Assembly: GCA_019395295.1 (NCBI GenBank)
Contig: CM033360.1
Coordinates: forward strand, 3,626,919-3,690,918
Reading direction: 5' to 3'
Origin: Osmanthus fragrans
Lineage: Eukaryota > Streptophyta > Magnoliopsida > Lamiales > Oleaceae
Length of the DNA stretch: 64,000 nt
How positions within the stretch are numbered: position 1 is the stretch's first letter; every line of letters starts with the position of its first letter. Below, one piece after another: positions 23,391 to 36,134 of the stretch. A model generated the notes under the pieces. It was not told the DNA's origin. It did no database searches and saw nothing but the letters and a program-made list of their open reading frames with translations. The translations under genes and the position numbers were made by a program.

Positions 23391-23839
23391 GGGCCGTTTG
23401 ATTGTAAGATTCGGAAATTTGGGTGGGAGATAAAAAAAATTTGTAAGGAATTTGTAATTGTTTTAGAACTTGTTTTACGGGGAATTTTGCCGATATTAAT
23501 TTGTGTTTGATTTGTATAATTTTTATCCGAACTTTTTTTGGATATTTTGGTATACGTTTTGACTTTGTTTTTTTATGAAAATTGTCCATTAAAGAGAGGA
23601 TTATTTTTTTTTTTTTTTTGTTCAATTATTACTAGGATTTGTTCACAAAAAAAAAAAAAAAAAAATCCGAATAACATTCGCGTGGCTTTGTTTTTCATGT
23701 AAATTGTTAATTAAATGAATAATTTTTTTTTTACTATTAGATCTAGAATTTGTTCCAATTGCCATTAAAAAAAAAAAAAAAATTGGTTGTAATTTCAATT
23801 CCATTTTCCATGGAAAATAAGGGTTGATCAAACAGGGGC
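23391..23839. repeat. Family B Harbinger-like element, copy 2
   Basis: It begins after TTA (23388-23390) with GGGCCGTTTGATTG and ends near TGATCAAACAGGGGC. The interior words tttttatgaaaattgtccatt and attagatctagaatttgttcc match copy 1. Confidence 0.65.
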
Positions 23840-26800
23840 TCAAACCAAAAATCATAGAAACAGGCTCATTGATAAGTAATCATCAACGTATTGCTAGTCT
23901 AGAAGGTGAATTGTACTAATTTAATCCCACTCTACAGTATTTAAAATCGTTATTAACTCGATTCAACACTAACATTTGGATAATTGGAGAGTGACCGGAC
24001 ACATATATTATTTTCGAAAATATTTATAGATATGATTAATTGGTTTGGAAATTGGAAGAATTGTAAGAAAGGTTTTTAATCTATAATCTCATTGTAATCA
24101 ATAAATATATGAACAGAATAACTTAATGTTGACAACTTTTTTTAAAATATTTATGGATATATATTAATTGATGCAATTAAATTACTTATTTTGGCAAGAA
24201 TAAAATATACAGTAAACATAAGTAATTTATTTATGACTTTGGCCGAATAAAAATTGTTTATTTCCCCTTTAAATTTACTTATTTTTTTCATAAATATAAA
24301 TTTTGAACTATAACCAAATATTGATAATATGCTATTCAGAAAAATACGCGTTAAAAAAAAAAAAATGCATATTTGAAATGACATATCTCAAATGCCCATA
24401 ATAGTTTACTTGTATTAGATGGATCGGTCGTTGTTCTAATTATCAATTTCAGGTTTCAATCTAAGGTCAAAATTAAAAATAACTATTTAATTACATATAT
24501 CATGAAGTTCATAATTTTTCAATCATTATATTTCATCAATTTTTATTAAAATTGTATTAAAATTTTATTTTATTTCCCAATCAAATAGGGCTCAAATCCT
24601 TTCATATAATTCTTTGGGCGCATTTTAGTCCCTAGTCGGCGACACCAATCTTCATACGTTAGTACGAGCTTTACTTTTATGCACAAATCCCGAATTAAAT
24701 TATTGAGAATGAGTTCAAATTTTCCTTTTTACTCTGCATTTTGGCATGCGCGTGAAAGATGTCTAACGTACGCACCTATATAAAATTGAAATATCAAGAA
24801 ATTTAAATATTTATTATATTCTTAGTATATGTTTTAGCGCGTATTGTCTTGAACAATATCAAATTAAATAAAAAAAAAAAAAATAGTACAAACAATAAAG
24901 GTAAAAAATGGTAGAGATAAATAAATGTATCGTCGAAATTAAACTACCAAATATTAATCATTTGAATAAATCAATAATAATTTGTCTTTTTGATGAAATT
25001 TAATATTTTAATAAATAACTAATATCGTCTATCTTCTCAATCATCGATCTTGCATAACATGCAAGGATGAAAAAAGTTAAAACGTATCTTTAGGGTGGGC
25101 AAATGATTTAAATTTTTAAGAACTAATTTTTTTCTATTATTTATTGCTCTGAATCTCACTTTACCAACTAACGACTTTGTATTATATTTTTATTTGTTTG
25201 TTTTATGATAAAAGGAAACCGCTAACTAAACTGGTCAATTAGTTGATGATTTTGGACTTTTTTGTGGATGGCTATTGAAACCAGAATTTTTTTAGATGTA
25301 CAGAAAAAACTCAAAGATATTTTACAGGACTTTTCTCACCCAATGTGAGTATTTAATAGTAAAAAAAAAAAATAGCCTCCATGCTGTGTGAAATCTGTAA
25401 AATTTTCTGTGAATAATTTTTCTGTACATATGTAGCCCTGCTCATTGAAATCATACCGATGACATTGTGATGTCACAATCAATTACGATCCTAGATATTA
25501 ATGTAATCGAAATCGAAATGGTGGATATTGCAAAAATTAAAATGAACAATTATTGATATTGTATGGTTAAATCAATTTCTTTTGTTTTTTTTTTTTGTTT
25601 TGTCTTTTTCAATTTATAATGGATCCCATGTGGGAGAGGATTAAAAACTGTATGTCAAGACATTTTTCTGGCAATCCAGTTTAAATTCTTTTTGAAATAA
25701 TAAAATGATCATTTTGCCTTTTCAAAATGCTGGTCAAATGGGTTGACTGACATTGAAATGAATGAAATTGATCCACTTGACCACTTGTATGAATGACCCT
25801 AGGCTTCTATAAAGATTGAACCCTAACCTTAGAGGGTCCCCATACCACCCCTTATCAAAGAGAAAAATTGTTGGGAATGGTTTGCAATTGAAAAAAAGAA
25901 GTTGGGGATGTTTATTAATTAAAAGGAAGAACGTAAGAGTTAAAACGAGACACCATTCCCAACTCACTTCTAAAGCCCGGTCAATTTTTTGAATTTAGTA
26001 TCCTATATTTCTCACTTGTTACTATTAAAGAAATTACATTGCTAGAATGTTGTTCAAGTACTTTTTTTCATTCATAAAGATTTTAAATTTTTTTTCTTTA
26101 ATATATATTATTTTTCAAAATGTAAATTGTTGAACCGCCACTTTTTGTAGAGAAAGACTTCGACAACAGATATCAGATTCAATCACATCTAGACGAGCAA
26201 ATTTTCAACATGTTTTTGATTGAGGATTGTTAGTCCAAAGGAAATAACTGCCTCTCCATGAATGGTGGGAGATACTCTAAAACACGGGACAAAGTTATTC
26301 TGACACAGATCGTAAATTCATAGGTGATTGCACGTTAAAGATTAATTACAAACCAACTCAACTAAAGCAATGCTATCTAATCTCAAGCAAGTTTTTAATA
26401 TGAGAGAGAGAGAGAGAGAGAGAGAATATAGTTTTCTTTGTGTAATGAGTTGCATTAGGTTTAAAGTGATACAATGTTGTGTTATTTATACAAAATTGAT
26501 CTTGGCTGTTGGATGAAGCGTGCGTGGCTGCATCCGACCCTTTGAGACGTCTTGTCATGGTTATTCACATCGCCCACTTACTATATAGTGCACTCAAGTG
26601 TGTGGAGAAGAGGAGCCGCCCTCTACAGTGTATCAGTGTATATAATTAATTGGGCCGGACAAGATTTGACAGAATTGGGCTGCAAGTGGTCATGTCAATC
26701 ATTCACCAAAATATTATGATCTCTTTGAAAACTACTTCTAATCCGAAGCCTTTGGAGGAGGGAGTTCGGGATGAAGAGCCTCGTCCTGTTAGAGGACTTC

Positions 26801-27975
26801 GACGATATAGTTGGCTTCGATCGTTTGACTCTAGTCAACTTTTGGACCTTTCCCTGGATTGATGCCTCCATGTGGTTATCATGTATGCTTGGAATAGAGC
26901 CTCAATGGTGAGCCGTAACATAAATATTAATTTATTTTCTAGAAAGGCAGTTTTCCACCCACAACGAAACATAATTTATTTTCTACATAGGCTAAACAAG
27001 ATTTTAAAGAATTAAGCCTAAAACAAACAATCCTTATATAAGTTTATTTAGAAAAAATTAGAGGTGGACTTCCCAAGTTCCCAACCTTTCAAGTATTGTG
27101 ATTTCGAATTCTTCCATATTTAAAAGCAAAACATTCAAGTCCACAACTTATTTAAATTTGTGAATCAGTGACCCTACATCACAAAAACTTAAAATGTCGA
27201 CAATAAAATTTCACATGACATACAGAATGGACATTAGTTGCAAGTAATTTCAAAGTTTATGTTGACAATTTTGTTACGTAAAAATTCGAATTCACAAATT
27301 AATATAAGTTGAAGACTCGTAAACCAATTAAACTGAAATGGATAAGGAGTGCAACTCCATTTTCTCATTTATTACAACTCCAATTCATTTGAAATTTGCA
27401 AAGGATTGTTATAATATTAGTTTGTCCATGAGATGTGATTTTAGGTAAAATGTTACCTAATTTTAGGTTCTAGCCAAGAATTGTTTATGATAATGTGGAA
27501 CACATGAACATGTCCAAGCAAAAAGATAACAAAACAAATATTTGACCAAATGACAACAAAAGTTGCATCAATATAGTACGTGGTGCAAACCGACCCTATG
27601 TCCCTAAACATGCTGAGGGCCAACAAAATTTGATTTGTTCAATTTGGTTTAGATAAGAATCAAATTTTGTTAAAATTAATAGAATGTATAATTAAAAAGT
27701 TATAGATCTCATAAAAATATATGATTAAAATTAATTATTGAATTTTAAATCGAATCAAAATAGCAGACTCAATATAATGCTGACATGGACACATGCTTTA
27801 ATGGGTTGATGTCCAGTGAATTAGAAGACTTGGACCAACCACTTATCACCACATTTAACACCCTGTTGATTTAGATAAAAAATTTAATTTTTCATAAATT
27901 TTGATAAAAGTTAATGCAAGACGTGGTTGAAAAGTTATGAATTCCATGAAATATATAGTTAAAATTAAACTTTTG
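23840..27975. other. Intergenic DNA without recognisable genes
   Basis: AT-rich throughout. Noted: a palindromic MITE-like stretch at about 25270-25440 (ends near agatgtacagaaa and tttctgtacatat) and a GA microsatellite at about 26402-26425. A 70-aa frame at 26650-26862 and smaller ones show no known domain. About 27620-27975 holds diverged gttaaaattaat/aattttaat repeat relics. Confidence 0.5.
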
Positions 27976-27978
27976 TTA

Positions 27979-28158
27979 GAGCCCTATTTTACGGAAAGAA
28001 TGTATTTTGAAATAATATTTTTTGAAGAATGTATAGTTAAAAAATAAAAAAAAATATTCAATTTACGTGTAAAATTATTTTATTAAATAATGTGTAGTTG
28101 AAAATGAATTTAAAAAAAAAAAAATGAATTTTTGATAAAATGGGGCTCGGACAAGGGC
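27979..28158. repeat. Family A MITE, reverse orientation
   Basis: It starts after TTA (27976-27978) with GAGCCCTATTTTACGG and ends ggggctcggacaagggc before TAA. The interior has family words (tttacgtgtaaaattatttta, gtgtagttgaaaat). Confidence 0.55.
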
Positions 28159-28418
28159 TAATTGTTAACTTTAACTAAGATTTTAATCACATTTTTTTAA
28201 AACTGTGAATAAAGTTAGAGCTATTTACTATGATCAATAATCAATTGTTGAGCCCGATACCAAGTTTATTAGTCTTAAAAAGCGCGAAAAAATTTCCACT
28301 AACCAAACACACAAGGACACCTCACTATTTATTTTGTAAACTTACAACACTTATATATTTTTCACTTATTTTGCTAAAAAAACAAGGAGGCTGACAGCCT
28401 CTCTGACTGAAACCCCCT

Positions 28419-28464
28419 ACAAATGGGGGGTCTCGCAAAAATATATATGGGACCCCCCATTTGT
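28419..28464. other. Perfect 14-bp inverted repeat (hairpin)
   Basis: ACAAATGGGGGGTC (28419-28432) is exactly complementary to GACCCCCCATTTGT (28451-28464) across an 18-base A/T-rich loop. The GC-rich stem would be stable. It could be the centre of a MITE or a structured RNA; its context does not decide. Confidence 0.7.
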
Positions 28465-29392
28465 GAGGTTCTATCGGTGTTGTTCTAGCAAAACCCATTT
28501 TTATCACACTCCAATTCTTGATCTTTCACGCACTGCACTCTCAACAACTGACTTTTCACTTTCTCACACCACTTCTCTTATCTCACACCCATTGTCACTC
28601 TCTATCTCTATATTTCTCTCATCCTTTCTCTATCTCTTTGCTCACCATAACACATACATTTCCATACACAGCTAACATATATATACACATGCAAAGTCGG
28701 TGGTCTCCAATTCCAGATTTTTCCCTTGTGGCAGAGGTCTTCTCCTTCTAGCGTACTCTTGTATGTCGGTGGTCAGCTTATAATTTTTTCCCTCTAGAAA
28801 ATTCTAGAATGGTGATGATGCAGTGGTGAAGCCAGCACCTAGCGAGCAAACGCAATCTTCTGTGTTGGCTCCAGGAAGAAAGGAGAAGAAGAAGATGATG
28901 CACAGTGCACACTACCTGCCAATTTGCATTGGATTTGGGACTAAATTTATTTCCCATTTTTTAGGCCTTTTATAAAAATAAATAAATAAGGGCCCAATCC
29001 TTGGACGGCTAGACTGGAGGCCATGGATATATTTCCATTCAAGTTGCAAATCCACCAAACAAATGAGTCCAAATTGAAACCAAGTGAAGGGACAGAGGAG
29101 ATGATTGATGAGCAAAAAGCAATACGCACGCCACGGTCTGTGACGACAACAAGTGAGTGTCGAGGCGGCGAGAGGTCAGACCTCCTGTGGGTGGTCGTTG
29201 ACTGTTGTGGTGGATCGGTGGTACAACTTCTTGGCGAGTCTATTGGGATTCGAACCCGGTTCTATGCTCCCATGTTTTCAGAAGTTTAAAATCGTGTTAT
29301 TAAAACACGCCTTCTATTAAAGTTGGACTTGATCTGGATGGTGGACACCTGGCTTCTCTTATACCGTTGGATGTAGGGTTGTTTGACTCTCA
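28465..29392. other. CT-rich then mixed intergenic sequence
   Basis: 28530-28680 is pyrimidine-rich with a string of short frames. 29030-29290 is more GC-rich and carries an 88-aa frame that I do not recognise. No splice-supported gene was found. Confidence 0.4.
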
Positions 29393-29400
29393 TATAAAAG
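29393..29400 (+). promoter_or_regulatory. TATA box, LTR-like promoter
   Basis: TATAAAAG followed at once by a GA tract and a leader-like sequence (cattcatcttcttctgcctcttc). The downstream stretch to about 29850 (ggattaagtgtttaacaccgaa, ggggctacggccg) resembles LTRs of plant retrotransposons. No protein of the element is found nearby, so this could be a solo LTR or a gene promoter. Confidence 0.45.
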
Positions 29401-30669
29401 GAGAGAGAGAGACGGTTTATTCATTCATTCATCTTCTTCTGCCTCTTCGTGTGAGAAAACTCGAAAACTCCTCTGTGACTAGGGTTTCTGATTTATTTCT
29501 TCTGTCAAATCTCTCACTCGATGTTGTGGGTTAAAGTTTAGCATAGAATATACGTTATTTTCTTGAGTGAAAATCTGGAAGAACTTGTGTGTTCTTGCGA
29601 GTTGGAATCCGATTGAGGTCTGTGAAGTTTCTGAGTGTGTGTTTTGAGGCAGATCCTGTGATTCTTGAAGAGATAAGTCTCTACTTGTATATTCTTGTGT
29701 TGGCTGAACTGTGTACCCTTTCGTTGCCAGTTTTTGGTGGTTATAGTGCAACCGAGCGATATCCTCTCTTTGAGTGGATGCTCAACAAGGGATTAAGTGT
29801 TTAACACCGAACCTCTGGGGCTACGGCCGAAAAAAATCATTGTGTTGATATTTTACTTTCTTGCAAGTTTTTTATTTCTGTTTTAATTAGATCGATTGTA
29901 TCTTGTTTAATCGTGTGGGTTTATTTGGCCCTTTCAGAGTCCCTTCTTCCATGTTGTCATTCTTTGTTTTGTTTTTATTTTATTTATTTAGTTTTTGTTC
30001 CGTATTCTGTGGCCGCTGGTCATCTGTATTCACACACGATCACACTTCACAGTTCACATAATCACATAATTCAGTTTAAGGTTTTATTTATGAGTTATGA
30101 ATTTATGTTTTATGAGTTAATTTAATTGACAAAGAAATGAGAATTATGAATTTGTAATTTATGATAAATAATTTATGTTGTATGAGTTATAATTTATCAT
30201 TCATGATTTGTGATTTGAGAATTTAGGTTTAGGAAATTAGGGATAAGTAAAAAAAAATAATAAATAATTATATTTTCATATGTATAGAGTTTTTACGTGT
30301 TAGTGCATTTACATATATATTGAAGAATTTTTAATATTATTTAATTAAATATTAATAAACGACATTGTTATTACGATCATTGATTGTCAATGGTCAACGA
30401 CCATAGCTGACTTCCGGTTTTGAATTCGCCATTGTGGTGATGTATGGATTCTTCTAGGTTTTTCTAGCCGTGGCTGCAGGAGAAAAAAAATCTAAAAATG
30501 ATTTTGTAACCAAAGTCGGTGGTGACTTCTTCATTAATGTGTTATGGAATCACTATACGTTGAATGCAAATTACCTTCTTCATAATCCACGGTAAATTCA
30601 CAAAACATAGGACCAAAATAAACAAGCTAGAGAAGAGGAATAAGAAAGAATTCCGCCTTCAATATTCTA
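29401..30669. other. Possible solo LTR and AT-rich flank
   Basis: 29401-29950 holds several short frames (for example 29589-29804) with no known domain, in a leader or LTR-like setting. From 30050 on, words such as ttatgagttatgaatttatg repeat with low complexity. Nothing gene-like is supported. Confidence 0.35.
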
Positions 30670-31131
30670 TATTAAGGGATATAATCCCACATCGAATAAA
30701 GATGAAAATATATATCAATTTATAAAGGTCCTGAACTACTCTTTTTTAACAAGATTGACCTTTTAAAATAAAACCCCTAAATCTTTACATGGTATCAGAG
30801 CTCCATTAAACTCTAACGAGCGATTCGATCCGATTAAGACTAAAAAAAATCAGCATACGAATTTCAAAATTGGTTTGTTTAAAACGAGCCACCATCTTGT
30901 GGGGACATATTAAAATATATAATCTCACATCGAATAAAGACAAAAATATATACCAGTTTATATTTTCTTGGGCTACTCATTTTAACAAGGTTGATCTTTT
31001 AAGATGAATCTCCAAATCTTTACATGTTAAGGGATATAATCTCACATAAAATAAAGATGAAAAAAATAGACAAATTTATAAGGTTTTGGTCTATTCCTCT
31101 TAACAAGGTTAAACTCTTTAAGATGGAATCC
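30670..31131 (+). mobile_element. TRIM retrotransposon with an extra abutting LTR
   Basis: LTR1 30670-30789; primer-binding site TGGTATCAGAGC 30790-30801; non-coding interior to 30907 ending ccaccatcttgtggggaca; LTR2 30908-31024. A third, shortened LTR copy (31025-31131) joins LTR2 directly as tttaca/tgttaa. LTRs share TGTTAAGGGATATAATC-type starts, AACAAGGTTGACC-type middles and TTTACA ends. The family is the same as in the NCRK intron. It has no coding capacity, as expected for TRIMs. Confidence 0.8.
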
Positions 31132-31260
31132 CGCTAGGTGTTTCAAGAACCAAGTGCAAAAGTCAGGTACAAAGAATTTTTAAGCAAAACTCAAGTAAAA
31201 AATTAATAATTAAAATATTATATTTACAAACTCTAAAATATTTTTCTCATATTCATATCT
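31132..31260. other. Short AT-rich spacer
   Basis: Separates the TRIM from the next repeat; nothing else is seen. Confidence 0.4.
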
Positions 31261-32760
31261 CCACTCTCTCTCTCCTCTCTACTCTCGCGTCTTATTCTCT
31301 CTACTCTCGTATCTTATTCTCTCTACTCTCTCGCCGTCGTCGCCGCCACAGAGACCAACGAAGTGCAGTAGCGGTGATTTTTAGGTCTCACGTATGTCCT
31401 TCCTCTCTTCCTTTCCTATCCTTTCTTCCTTTCTGTCCATGATCTATAATGAAAGAAATTGGAGACTGCAACGGAGATCTTATCCGATTTGGTGTTTCTT
31501 CGACCATTTATTGTGGCAGATGGTTCGCACAGTGGCGGCAGTTGTACGGTTCAATGATGGCGTGGCTGTGCGGCGTCCTCGCCGCTGCTATAGTTCGGTA
31601 TGGTTGGGTTTGCAGTTTTTGTTGGTTTTGTTGGGACGACGTGGTGCGTGAGGTCGTAGTGGTTTTCGTTGGTGGTGTGGTGGTAGAGGGGTGCGTGGCT
31701 ATGGCAATGGAGGTAATGTTGGTGGCGCTGGTGGTGGGTGTGTGATGTGGCCTGCGGGTGCTGTGGTGGTTGGATTGTCGGTGTGTAGTGTCTCTGGCCG
31801 GCGACCGACTCTTCACAAAAAATTGGTATTTTGTGTGGTGGTGATGATGTTTGTGTAGTGGCATTTTTGGGTGGTGGTGGATTTGCCTATTTGGGTGGGT
31901 TTTACTGAATTTGGCGGTGGCAGTTGGCTGCAGTTGTGTTTTTATGTACAAATGGTGGTAGTGTCGGAGTGGTGATGGTGGATACTGTGGCAGTGGCCTC
32001 TGGTGCTACCAGGTAACTTCCAACATGGTTATCGTGGTTGAGTTCCTTGCCATGGATTGAGATTGGATTTGGTCGATTTGTAAGTTCTTTGCTGTGGTTG
32101 AATTTCTTGTTGTGGTTGGGTTCTTGCCATGGATTTGGTCGATTTGTGATCAAGTATTGGTTGATTGAGATTGGGACTGGGGAGGGAAAGTGTTGGTGTG
32201 GTGGCGACTGTGGTGGTGGTATGGGCGATAGTGGTTGTGGCGACGGAAGTGGCGACATCGACGGATGTGTGTAACCAACTATTTGGTCAATTTGTGATCA
32301 AGTATTGGTGAACTGGGGTTTGAGACTGGGTGTGTGACCAATTATTTATTTATCCATGACCAAACAATCAAATGTGACCTAAAAATTGTGACCAAGTATT
32401 CAATTGTGACCTAATAATTTGATCATGTGTGACTGATAAAATCTCTGTAACCAACTAATTTGAAAAACTGTTACCAACAAATAAACTGTGACCTACAATT
32501 TGTGACCTTGAAATAAACTGTGACTTGAAAAAATTTTCTCGAAATAAACTGTGATTTATTAATTTGATAATATGTGACCAATAAATAATTTGTGAATTTA
32601 ATTATAAATTTGTGAACAATAATTGTATAATTGTGATTATATTATATTTAATTAATAAATATATTAATTAATTATATATACATCTAATTTTTGAATTTTG
32701 AAATTATATACCTGATTTTTAAATTGATGTAAATTATATACCTTAATTATAAAATTTTTC
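31261..32760 (+). repeat. Relative of the hAT element interior (GGT block plus TGTGACC array)
   Basis: The order of parts matches 7970-9310: a CT-rich leader (31261-31340), a GGT/TGG-rich block (about 31640-32260), then TGTGACC-type words (32270-32640), then ttaattaat-rich sequence. Sequence identity is modest. No TAGAGATGGCA end or target duplication was found, so the limits are approximate and the copy is diverged or truncated. Long frames here (such as 31508-31951 on -) reflect base composition. Confidence 0.6.
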
Positions 32761-35137
32761 CCGTAGTCGAAAACGGTGGCTGGGAATTGAAAAAACAAAA
32801 AGAAGACTTTGGCTATTGAGAAAGAAAAAAACAGGGGCTGCGTGCGTGTGGAAAAAAAAAAGGAGAAATAAATAGAATTTTTTTTTCTTTCACTCTTTAG
32901 GTGTGAATTTCATATAGGTATTTTTTCTACATAGTGCAAATTGAGAATTTTTCTAAGTGTTGTGTTTTAGGTACTTCGAAGAGGTGTAGTATTCAAAGTG
33001 AGATTCTCAAACTAGTGTTTAAATACTATTTTAAAGTTATGTTCAAAATTAAAGTGATCTAATAAAGAAATAAGTAATAGGATTCATGACATCTAAATAA
33101 ATTATAGGTCAAATTATATGTGTGGAGACTAGATTTCTTTAGAATTATATTTCATTGTGGGCGAAATACTTATGAATATATATGTATGGTTATGATCCAC
33201 AATTTATGTGTACTATTTCATTCTTTGTGTTATCTCATCAACACAAAAATACAAGAGAAAACATATTGAAGATGATGATCCAAAAGCCACAATTTAGAAT
33301 TATAATCAAGAATCAAGAAGAATGGATTGGAGCAATTAAATTCAAGAATAAGACAATAAAGATTGAAAGCAAGATACCAATCAAGAAGTGATTGAAAGTT
33401 GATTTTTAAGATTCAAGATTTAAAATCAAAATCCAGTAATAAGAAATTATTCCAAATGAATTAAGACATGTTCTGCATTAATTAATATTTTTTATAATTT
33501 AATATGGAGATCTTGATAATTCATAAATTTTTATAAAACTTAAATTTCTTAAATATTCAACATGCCATAGCTGCATGTTTATAGAAATATTCAACATGCC
33601 ATATCTGCATGTTTATCGGGCTAAGACTACCCTTCGATATAATTAAAACATCTCAACTGCAGTCATACTTATCTTCTTCATCTCTAAAAGAGCATGCATG
33701 CACACCAAAGTCAACGATTTCAATTATCCATCTCTATCATCTCTAAAATAGTTTATGAGTAACTCCATTCATACTTATCTTCCACATGCAACTGTGAACC
33801 GAAATCAGAAAATACAAGGTTCTTCTATATTAGGCCAAAAAAAATAAAATGGAAAAACAAGAGGAAAGTGAAAAATAGTGAATCGATCATTTTACCCCTC
33901 TTAATTTGTCAAATTGAGTCAAAATTTTAATTTTTGGATCAACTAATTGATTCCATCTACGATCCTCCAACTGTAATCGAAATGAAAGATCTGGGACGAT
34001 AGGTGCAAACTAAAATTTTTGGATATAATTTACAATAATTTAAAAGATTCGAGAAATCAAATTTTACATAATAAATTACATAATATCACGTGTCAATCTA
34101 TTATTTATCAATTTAAAACATAATAAACTTTTTATCTAATCTTTTTCTTTAAAATTAATAGAACTTTGCTAGATGTAAATCAAACTTTACATAATGAATT
34201 ATATAATCGGGACAAATTTTCTCTTATAAATTTAACAAATAATTGTGACATTTAATTTAGGTCAAATGAACACTCAATATGTATTTCACTAAGATCATGA
34301 GAAAATTGATTATAACTAATTGATATCCATAAAATATTGAGCGTTTGATTAACTTAAATTAGATATCACGATTATTTATTAAGATCCCGTTTGATACATA
34401 TTTTTTGTAAAATGAAAATGAAAAATATAGTCGTTATGGACCTCACACAAAAAATATAAAAAAAAAATATGATAATTGAATGTGATAAATAACGATCATA
34501 TTTTTCATTTTTATGGTAAAAAAATGAAAATCAAATGAAAACTAAATAATTGTCAAATTTGTGAGTACAGAAATTCATCCCGTTACATTACGTATCAAAT
34601 CATTATTTATCAATTTAAAACACAATTAACTTTTTTATTTAATCTTTTTCATTCGTATCATTTTATATAATTCGTTAATTCGTTAGGTACCATTTTTATA
34701 TATATAGAGAAAAAAAAAAAACATAATCCAATATAATACACCTTTTGAAGGAATCATACACTGAATTAATAACCCCACCTTTTTCACCAACCCCACCACC
34801 ACCACCACCATCATATTCTACAATATGCTCCGGTCCAACTTTAATAAATTCCCATAAATTAATCACCCGACACCCATTCCCTCGTCAAACTTTCGAACTT
34901 CCAAAGGAAACCATTTCAATTAAGAAATACGTTAAACTGGACAATACTCTTTTGAGTTTTCAGTTCCGCCCCTTTATGCGTGTACTGAATTGAAAAAAAA
35001 ATTGTCTACAGTAAGATATAAAATTAAACTTTGACCAAGATTTTTCAAAATTACAAGGGGGTTAAATCTCAGTTAATCTCTCTCTCTCTGACAAAATGGA
35101 AAATAAACCCAAAAATACGAGAACTGAGAAAAATCAA
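32761..35137. other. Intergenic DNA downstream of S40
   Basis: AT-rich. Two near-identical copies of aatattcaacatgccatagctgcatgtttat lie in tandem at about 33553-33616. Frames at 33182-33391 and 34745-34993 (proline-rich) show no recognisable domain. The last part should hold the S40 3' untranslated region. Confidence 0.45.
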
Positions 35138-35623
35138 TTAATCTTGAAATCCAGTTTTCTCCCAAATTGCATTTCTAACCGTACTGAGATCTCTTCCCTT
35201 CAGGGTCCTCCCAATACCTTCGTGCACCGAAAAGGAGGCAATCTTCGTCCTCGCCATTTGCCGCGCCAAAAACTCGTGCGGGGGAATCCGATTCCCGTTC
35301 TCTCCATACTCCTCGTCGTAATCATCGCCGTCGCTGTCTCGGCGGCGGTTCTCCCTGTACTCTTCCTTCAATATCTTCGACCAGTCCGGCACGTTCACCG
35401 GAAGAGACGATGGTCCGTCGCCGACTCTCGACGCAACCGCCGACTGTGTCTTTCTGGAGATTCTCGAACTGCCTTTCCGGAATTCCGGAGAGGCCGAGCG
35501 GGACTCCAAGTTCCAGACCTCGGACTCGTCGAGCTCAAACATCGTTGAACCTTTGGTGAGCGTCTGATCGGTTGGGAGGAATCTGTAGTTTGCTCTAGCA
35601 AAGTAGGTTTTTGATGCTGCCAT
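35138..35623 (-). CDS. S40: Senescence regulator S40 family protein (DUF584)
   Basis: An intronless 161-aa frame beginning MAASKTYFARANYRFLP. The C-terminal third carries the family signature: PPHEFLARQMARTKIASFSV, then HEGIGRTLKGRDLSTVRNAI, ending KTGFQD at the stop. The middle is acidic and Ser/Arg-rich (DSDGDDYDEEYGE). S40 proteins are plant-specific, mostly nuclear, and linked to leaf senescence and stress responses; their biochemical role is unclear. Length and the lack of introns fit the family. A TATA box lies about 130 bp upstream on the same strand. The frame is intact. The smaller frames on the opposite strand are shadows. Confidence 0.93.
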   Translation of the reverse strand: MAASKTYFARANYRFLPTDQTLTKGSTMFELDESEVWNLESRSASPEFRKGSSRISRKTQSAVASRVGDGPSSLPVNVPDWSKILKEEYRENRRRDSDGDDYDEEYGENGNRIPPHEFLARQMARTKIASFSVHEGIGRTLKGRDLSTVRNAIWEKTGFQD

Positions 35624-35750
35624 CGGTGTTTGCTCTTGTTTCTGCTGTCTCTCGTCTCTAAAAATTGCTTTGTTTGAATGATACGATGGGAATGGGGATT
35701 TTATAAATGTATTTGAGGGTTTGTTATATAAAATTGGAGGAGTTGATCTG

Positions 35751-35758
35751 CTTTTATA
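35751..35758 (-). promoter_or_regulatory. S40: TATA box of S40
   Basis: On the - strand this reads TATAAAAG, 128 bp upstream of the S40 ATG, leaving a leader of about 100 bases. Confidence 0.6.
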
Positions 35759-35957
35759 AAGGGTTTGAATAGATGATCAAAATTTTTTTTTTTCTCACTC
35801 TTCTCTCTCCAAAAATTGTTCCTAGTCTCTTCTTAGACTTATCCACTCTGCAACTGCACATTCATATCCCGATGTTATCCCTTACAAATTTTAAGGCCCC
35901 GTTTGGCAATAATTCTGAAAAGTTAAAAGTTGTTTTGAGATTAAAAAATTACTTTTA

Positions 35958-36131
35958 TGCCCTGTTTGGTACCCATTCTCATTCTCATTTTCATTTTCAA
36001 CCACACATTCTTCAATAAAATAATATTTTCCATCACATCAATAACTTTTCCTTCTTTTTCAACCACATATTCACCATCACATCAACCCAAAAAATTCATT
36101 TTTTCCAACAAAATGAGTACCAAACAAGCTC
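35958..36131. repeat. Family A MITE upstream of S40
   Basis: A 174-bp element flanked by TTA (35955-35957 and 36132-36134). The ends are TGCCCTGTTTGGTACCCATT and, inverted, GAGCTTGTTTGGTACTCATT. The interior closely matches copy 1 at 675-850. It lies within about 350 bp of the S40 start codon. Confidence 0.8.
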
Positions 36132-36134
36132 TTA

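Noticed and set aside
26650..26862. 70-aa frame with an EEPRPVRGLRRY stretch
   Set aside because: No domain, no promoter or splice context, and isolated in repeat-rich DNA.
31508..32274. Frames of 78-147 aa on both strands
   Set aside because: Same composition artefact in the second GGT-rich block.
35096..35601. Frames of 150 aa (+) and 68 aa (-) over S40
   Set aside because: Shadows of the S40 gene, whose C-terminal signature is clear in the 35138-35623 frame.
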